DNA from: an uncultured Bacteroidia bacterium
GTDB lineage: Bacteria; Bacteroidota; Bacteroidia; Bacteroidales; UBA932
Reading direction: 5' to 3'
Assembly (NCBI GenBank): GCA_902792815.1
Contig: CADBAY010000014.1
Location: 1 to 55,639 of the forward strand
Length of the DNA stretch: 55,639 bases
Part shown: in pieces, positions 51,699 to 55,639 of the stretch
How the letters are laid out: every line of letters starts with the position of its first letter
Position numbering within the stretch: position 1 is the stretch's first letter
Position numbers and translations under genes: made by a program
The notes under the pieces: generated by a model
Databases searched by the model: none
What the model was told of the DNA's origin: nothing
The model's input: only the letters and a program-made list of their open reading frames with translations

Positions 51699-51715
51699 TA
51701 TCTTTGGCCCAAAGA
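51699..51715 (+). promoter_or_regulatory. -7 box and palindrome upstream of the PstS-like gene
   Basis: TATCTTTG at 51699-51706 overlaps the palindrome TCTTTGGCCCAAAGA (51701-51715). The ATG is at 51725. The palindrome could be an operator; that is an inference. Confidence 0.55.
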
Positions 51716-51724
51716 CATAGCAAC

Positions 51725-52726
51725 ATGATACAGGACATAGACACCCAAAGATTCGCCACCCGCCTGATTGCCACCCTAGCCGGTTTAATCCTATTCTCGG
51801 CTTGCGGCAAAACCGACGATACCGCTTTTACCCTCTCCAGCATTTCTTTCGAAGATTGGCCGCTGACTGACTGTTCAACAAGCACCCGCCCCGTACGGGA
51901 CCTCGTCGCCTATAAACTACTTGGCATACCCTATCAATGGGAAGAAGACTGGATGGGAAGCCCGACCTACATCATCACGCCCAAATTCCAAGAAAAAGAG
52001 ACATCGTTCTCTTACAATGACTACCTCGCCCGAAACCTCTGCAGCGGCACCCACGATGCCTATATGAATCTCATAGATGGCAAGACCGACGTCATCATCG
52101 CCAGCCGCGACATATCCAGGAATGAAAAGACGGCTTGCGCAGAGCTGGGGGTAGAACTGAAAACGGCTCCGCTGGCCATCGATGCGCTGGTATTCATCGT
52201 CAACCCCAAGAATCCTGTCAAGAATCTGACCAGCGACCAGGTGCGGAAGATATATACAGGCGAGATAACCAACTGGAAAGATGTCGGAGGTGTCGACCAC
52301 GCTATCACCCCGTATATCCGCAATGCGGATTCCGGCAGTCAGGAGAAGATGGAGACGCTGGTAATGAACGGACTGAAAATGATTGACGGAACCGAAGAGA
52401 CCTATATGTTCGAAATCATCGGCTCCCAGATGGCATCGCCATACCTGCAGCTTGAAAACGACGAATACGGTATAGGCTACACGCCATTCTTCTACTGCAC
52501 GGCGATGGTCCGCGATTTAATGAGGGTGAATATGCTTTCAATCGACGGCGTGGCACCTTCCAAGGAATCCCTTAGAGCGAACAAATATCCTTTTGTATCA
52601 AGCATTTACGCCGCGGTCCGCAAGACCGAAGACATAGAGAGCACGGCATACAAACTCTACCGCTTCCTCTTCACAAAGAAGGGTGAGGACATAATTGACG
52701 AAAGCGGTTATATCGCTATAAGGTAA
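51725..52726 (+). CDS. PstS-like phosphate/substrate-binding lipoprotein
   Basis: A 333-residue periplasmic binding protein-like lipoprotein (lipobox LFSAC). Family segments are DGKTDVIIASRDISRNEK, PLAIDALVFIVNPKNPVKNLTSDQVRKIYTGEITNWKDVGG, and RNADSGSQEKME, where the last contains the Ser-Gly-x loop that binds phosphate in PstS. No pstCAB genes are adjacent, so it may be a sensor or a stand-alone binder. Start is set by the promoter at 51699. Confidence 0.9.
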   Translation: MIQDIDTQRFATRLIATLAGLILFSACGKTDDTAFTLSSISFEDWPLTDCSTSTRPVRDLVAYKLLGIPYQWEEDWMGSPTYIITPKFQEKETSFSYNDYLARNLCSGTHDAYMNLIDGKTDVIIASRDISRNEKTACAELGVELKTAPLAIDALVFIVNPKNPVKNLTSDQVRKIYTGEITNWKDVGGVDHAITPYIRNADSGSQEKMETLVMNGLKMIDGTEETYMFEIIGSQMASPYLQLENDEYGIGYTPFFYCTAMVRDLMRVNMLSIDGVAPSKESLRANKYPFVSSIYAAVRKTEDIESTAYKLYRFLFTKKGEDIIDESGYIAIR

Positions 52727-52795
52727 CTACCTGCCGAGGATTTCCGCAAGCGTGGCCAGGCCTGCCGAACGAATAAAGCGTAGAATCTTATTCAT
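52727..52795 (-). CDS. Possible 22-residue mini-ORF overlapping the GH31 stop
   Basis: MNKILRFIRSAGLATLAEILGR starts at an ATG overlapping the GH31 stop by four bases (ATGA), which would allow coupled translation. It is amphipathic and basic. Such a short frame could be chance. Confidence 0.25.
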   Translation of the reverse strand: MNKILRFIRSAGLATLAEILGR

Positions 52796-54348
52796 ATCTT
52801 TTCAAAGTAAGGGAGCCTGCTGACAGGCACATCGATGGTATGCGTGCCGCCTTCATAGATGGTGCCGTCGTCGGCCTTCCACGAGCCTTCGGGAAGAATA
52901 ACGGTGCGGCTGTCTTCCGGAGTGACTACGGGGGCCACGAGGATATTGTCACCAAGCATGAATTCGTCCGTCACGCCCGCAAGGCCCTGGTGAGGGAAGC
53001 AGTATTCCAGGGGCGCGACAATGGGTTCTCCGGTAGCTGCGGCCCTCTTGTAGAGGCTTTCAATAAGGGGCATGAACCGGTTTCTAAGTGCAACAGCATC
53101 AAGCACTGCTGCATATTCTTGAGGATTGAGCACCCTCCATGGAGCCAGAGAGAACTGCATCATTGGCATAAGGGCATGGATCTGGGCGCTCCTGACAATG
53201 AGACGGGTGTCTGTTTCACCCTTAAGGAAGGTCTCGAAGCTGCCGCCTCCCACCATATCGGGGCAGGAGAAAGAGAATCCCATGAGGGCCTCGGCCATCA
53301 TCTCGGGTATAAGCTTTTGGAGGTCTTCCCAGTTGTGGCTCTTGTCATGTAGGCGCTGCACAACAGATTCGCCTGCGTGACGCCAGCCCGCACGCAGCTC
53401 GTTGTAGGGGTATTTTGACGCCAGCTGCACAAAGAGCGAGCACTGCTCATAACCGGGCACGGTGCCGCCTGCGGCAACCGCGGCTGAAGGATAGTATTCA
53501 AAGTCGGCGGCGTCGAACTTGAATCCGTCAACGCCGTAATCGTCCATAAGGCGATGGAGCTCACCGTCAAACCATTCTACCGACTTGGGGTTGGAAAAGT
53601 CCAGCACGGCCGAGGTGCCGTTCCACCAACGCACGGGGTAGGGAGTATGGCCGTCGGCCTCGTTGAGGAAGCCTCCGAATGACTCTATCTTATGGCAGAT
53701 CTGGTACTGGTCCATGCTCACGAAGGGGCATATCCACAGCATTACCTTAAACCCCATACGATGGAGTTCGTCGCACATGGCCTTGGGGTCGGGGAAGCGG
53801 CCGGGATGGAAGTTCCATTTGCCGTAGTCTTCCTGCCAGGTATCGTCAATCATTATTATGCCGGCGGGTAAGCCGTTTGCGAGAATCCCGCGGGCGTAAT
53901 TGAGCACGCCTTCCTGGTTCTGGTTGTACATCAACTCTATCCAGGTATTGTACTGCGGGACCCTGTAGAACTCTGCGGGAGGCATCTCCCCGTTGGCGGG
54001 GAAATGAGCCGCCGAAGCAGCCTTAAACGCATCGGAGAGGCTGTCTCCGGCCTTTTCGACCGTAACCTTTCCCTCGGTGATGACAATGGATTTATCAGTA
54101 ATGCGGAAGCTGAACGGGGCATCGCTCCAGACATATCGGCCGTCAGAAGTAAGAAGCAACGGGGCCACCTGATTCGAGCGGTTGTCGTCGAGCGATGCTT
54201 CAAAACCGGCGGCAAAAGGCATCTTGCTACCGTCTTTAATCCGTCCGCCCCATACAGAAACGCCTTCCGGAAGCGGGATGGAGACATTGTTGCCACACGC
54301 GACGAGCGAGAGGGCCGTGATGACAAGGAGGAGGGGGTTATTCTTCAT
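52792..54348 (-). CDS. Glycoside hydrolase family 31 lipoprotein
   Basis: A 518-residue exported glycosidase. Lipobox LVAC has Cys18. The TIM barrel contains IIMIDDTWQEDYGKWNF near 164-180, MLWICPFVSMD, and GVDGFKFDAADF where KFD (Asp279) is the nucleophile position of GH31. A C-terminal beta-sandwich begins about 430 (LGDNILVAPVVTPEDSRTVILPEGSW). It probably cleaves alpha-linked glycans; known relatives include alpha-xylosidases and alpha-glucosidases. It diverges from the second TlpA gene. Confidence 0.92.
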   Translation of the reverse strand: MKNNPLLLVITALSLVACGNNVSIPLPEGVSVWGGRIKDGSKMPFAAGFEASLDDNRSNQVAPLLLTSDGRYVWSDAPFSFRITDKSIVITEGKVTVEKAGDSLSDAFKAASAAHFPANGEMPPAEFYRVPQYNTWIELMYNQNQEGVLNYARGILANGLPAGIIMIDDTWQEDYGKWNFHPGRFPDPKAMCDELHRMGFKVMLWICPFVSMDQYQICHKIESFGGFLNEADGHTPYPVRWWNGTSAVLDFSNPKSVEWFDGELHRLMDDYGVDGFKFDAADFEYYPSAAVAAGGTVPGYEQCSLFVQLASKYPYNELRAGWRHAGESVVQRLHDKSHNWEDLQKLIPEMMAEALMGFSFSCPDMVGGGSFETFLKGETDTRLIVRSAQIHALMPMMQFSLAPWRVLNPQEYAAVLDAVALRNRFMPLIESLYKRAAATGEPIVAPLEYCFPHQGLAGVTDEFMLGDNILVAPVVTPEDSRTVILPEGSWKADDGTIYEGGTHTIDVPVSRLPYFEKI

Positions 54349-54412
54349 GACCGCAAGATACGGAATTTTTATAGAGATTTTGTATCTTTAGGCCGGATAA
54401 TCGTCATTAGCA

Positions 54413-55450
54413 ATGAATCTAAAACACTATTTTTTAGCGGTTTGGGGGCTTGCCATCTGTCTTGGCGCATGCCAGCCCCAGGGAGATTACTGCACGGTCA
54501 AGGGCTCGGTCAAAGGGCTCAAGGATGGAACCAGGCTTGAATTGGTAGATGAGTACGACCATTTCAAGGCGATAGCCACAACCCGCGTCAAAGACGGAGC
54601 CTTCGAGTTCCGGCCGGACATTTCAGCTCCAACCCACGTTTATTTATATACTGCGAACGGAAGACAATTGAAGGACTTTTTCCTGGAACCGGGGACCATA
54701 ACCGCCGATGTGGATGCTACGGACGAGAATGATTATCTTGTCTGCGGTACAGGAACGCCTTCCAACGATATGCGTTTCAAAATCAGGCAGTTGCAGCAAA
54801 GCGGAACGCACCCGTCCCTTATGGATGAAGTGCTCGACGCCCAAGAGACCGGCATTCTGGCTCTTTATTATGCCGACGGCCACGGTCCCTCCGCCGTCAA
54901 GTCGCTGGGCGTGCTCGACCGGCTCTCCGAGGATATTGCCTCCAAGCCATATGTCGCCTCTTTGCGGGAGGAACTGACGCGCCGCGCAAAAACGGAGCCC
55001 GCTCCAGAAGGCAGCGGCAGCGAGAACCATTACATCGATATGGAGTACCCCGATGCCGACGGGAACCTTATCAGCCTGAGTTCCGTTGTAAACAATCCGG
55101 CAAACCGCTATGTCCTGCTCGACTTCTGGGCCGTCTGGTGCGACCCCTGCAGGGATGCCGTTCCCGAATTGAGGGCCCTGTATGAAAAGTATCACGAGAA
55201 AGGACTTGAGATTTACTCCGTATCGGAAGATCAAAGTGAAGCGCGGTGGAAAGCTTTCATCGCGGACAACGACATGACCTGGATAAATGTCCTTGACGAT
55301 AATGGCGGGCGTAAAAACAGCAAGGCCTGGTTCGATTATGCCCTCCACGGTATTCCCACCACAATACTCATCGACGGGCAGACCGGAGCAATCCTTCTGC
55401 GAGGCAATATGAGTGAGATGGAGGCAGTAATTTCTTCTCTGCTTAAATAA
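54413..55450 (+). CDS. TlpA-like thioredoxin-fold lipoprotein with DUF4369
   Basis: A 345-residue periplasmic protein. Lipobox LGAC has Cys20. DUF4369 spans about 25-115 (VKGSVKGLKDGTRLELVDE). After a helical linker the thioredoxin domain has LLDFWAVWCDPCRDAVPE with Cys243 and Cys246; WCDPC is less common than WCGPC. GIPTTILIDGQTGAI carries the cis-Pro. It is a second member of the class seen at 26982 and precedes the CocE-like gene by four bases. Confidence 0.93.
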   Translation: MNLKHYFLAVWGLAICLGACQPQGDYCTVKGSVKGLKDGTRLELVDEYDHFKAIATTRVKDGAFEFRPDISAPTHVYLYTANGRQLKDFFLEPGTITADVDATDENDYLVCGTGTPSNDMRFKIRQLQQSGTHPSLMDEVLDAQETGILALYYADGHGPSAVKSLGVLDRLSEDIASKPYVASLREELTRRAKTEPAPEGSGSENHYIDMEYPDADGNLISLSSVVNNPANRYVLLDFWAVWCDPCRDAVPELRALYEKYHEKGLEIYSVSEDQSEARWKAFIADNDMTWINVLDDNGGRKNSKAWFDYALHGIPTTILIDGQTGAILLRGNMSEMEAVISSLLK

Positions 55451-55454
55451 AGCC

Positions 55455-55639
55455 ATGAAAAAGTTACTGCTATTCTTTACCACGCTTGCCTTGCTCTGTG
55501 GGAGCGAGATATGCTCAGCCAACGTAATAGCGCCTACCGACGAGTGGCTGCACGACAATTACTCCAAGCGGGAAGTGTACATACCGGCCAGGGACGGCGT
55601 GCGGCTGCATACAGCTGTGTATGAACCCAAAGACTCGCT
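55455..55639 (+). CDS. CocE/NonD family hydrolase, 5' part (3' end outside window)
   Basis: The first 61 codons of an exported protein. The signal is MKKLLLFFTTLALLCGSEIC. After it NYSKREVYIPARDGVRLHTAVYEP is the N-terminal motif of the S15/CocE serine hydrolases (X-Pro dipeptidyl peptidase-like). The catalytic triad lies beyond the window. It is four bases after the TlpA gene and probably cotranscribed. Confidence 0.85.
   Translation, partial: MKKLLLFFTTLALLCGSEICSANVIAPTDEWLHDNYSKREVYIPARDGVRLHTAVYEPKDS

Noticed and set aside
51418-51885. N-terminal extension of the FISUMP-like lipoprotein through array C
   Set aside because: The frame is open, but the signal peptide and lipobox start at 51417.

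Overview
The window looks like chromosomal DNA from a member of the Bacteroidota, most likely the order Bacteroidales. The signs are many upstream TAnnTTTG (-7) boxes, secreted lipoproteins with DUF4369/TlpA, DUF5689, fimbrillin-like and FISUMP-like domains, a Ser-type sulfatase, and the Bacteroidota arrangement of mreBCD-mrdA-rodA and of sigma54 activator-lptE-TPR-secG. Most of the DNA is GC-rich; roughly 35.1-39.7 kb is visibly AT-richer. Genus cannot be decided from the sequence alone.

Layout. 0-1.55 kb: the end of an SDR oxidoreductase, a tRNA-Leu(UAA) gene interrupted by a 305-nt group I intron, and a HAD hydrolase. 1.5-9.6 kb (minus): rod-shape/cell-wall operon mreB-mreC-mreD-mrdA-rodA, with a sulfatase and a GT4 glycosyltransferase at its end. 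9.6-17.4 kb: ispD, an Lrp-type regulator, topA, then a plus-strand run of class A PBP, ddl and prmC. 17.5-24.4 kb: a lipoprotein, a VapBC-like toxin-antitoxin pair, a MATE exporter, an AGCS amino-acid/sodium symporter, a GatD-like dehydrogenase, a large hairpin element, a frameshifted DUF486 gene and a DUF3109 gene. 24.4-31.9 kb: an inactive-looking M16 protein, a TlpA lipoprotein and a Tat-exported Gfo/Idh/MocA oxidoreductase in one operon, then a porin diverging from a DUF819 membrane protein. 31.9-39.7 kb: accessory region with a DUF2442-HTH protein, a 1.28-kb tandem duplication of an Rpn/PDDEXK nuclease gene, and a large secreted adhesin/nuclease gene split by an in-frame TGA, preceded by a 52-residue peptide gene. 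39.8-46.9 kb: clpB (without its N domain) between two arrays of 51-bp tandem repeats, then secG, a TPR gene, lptE and a sigma54 activator diverging from an OmpA-like lipoprotein. 46.9-50.4 kb: str operon rpsL-rpsG-fusA-rpsJ (rpsJ carries an apparent 53-nt deletion) and a CAT-anticodon tRNA. 50.6-55.6 kb: FISUMP-like lipoprotein, a third 51-bp repeat array, a PstS-like lipoprotein, a GH31 glycosidase, a second TlpA lipoprotein, and the start of a CocE/NonD hydrolase.

How the genes work together. MreBCD, PBP2, RodA, PBP1A and Ddl cover lateral peptidoglycan synthesis and its D-Ala-D-Ala precursor. LptE, SecG and the OmpA-like protein concern envelope biogenesis. Sulfatase, GH31, porin, AGCS, TlpA-like and CocE-like proteins suggest a glycan- and peptide-using, probably gut-associated, anaerobe.

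The least ordinary features are the tRNA-Leu group I intron, three intergenic arrays sharing an exact 51-bp period, two large hairpin elements with the same core but unrelated stems, and three interrupted genes (rpsJ, the DUF486 gene, and the adhesin/nuclease). All functions come from reading the sequence; no database search was run.
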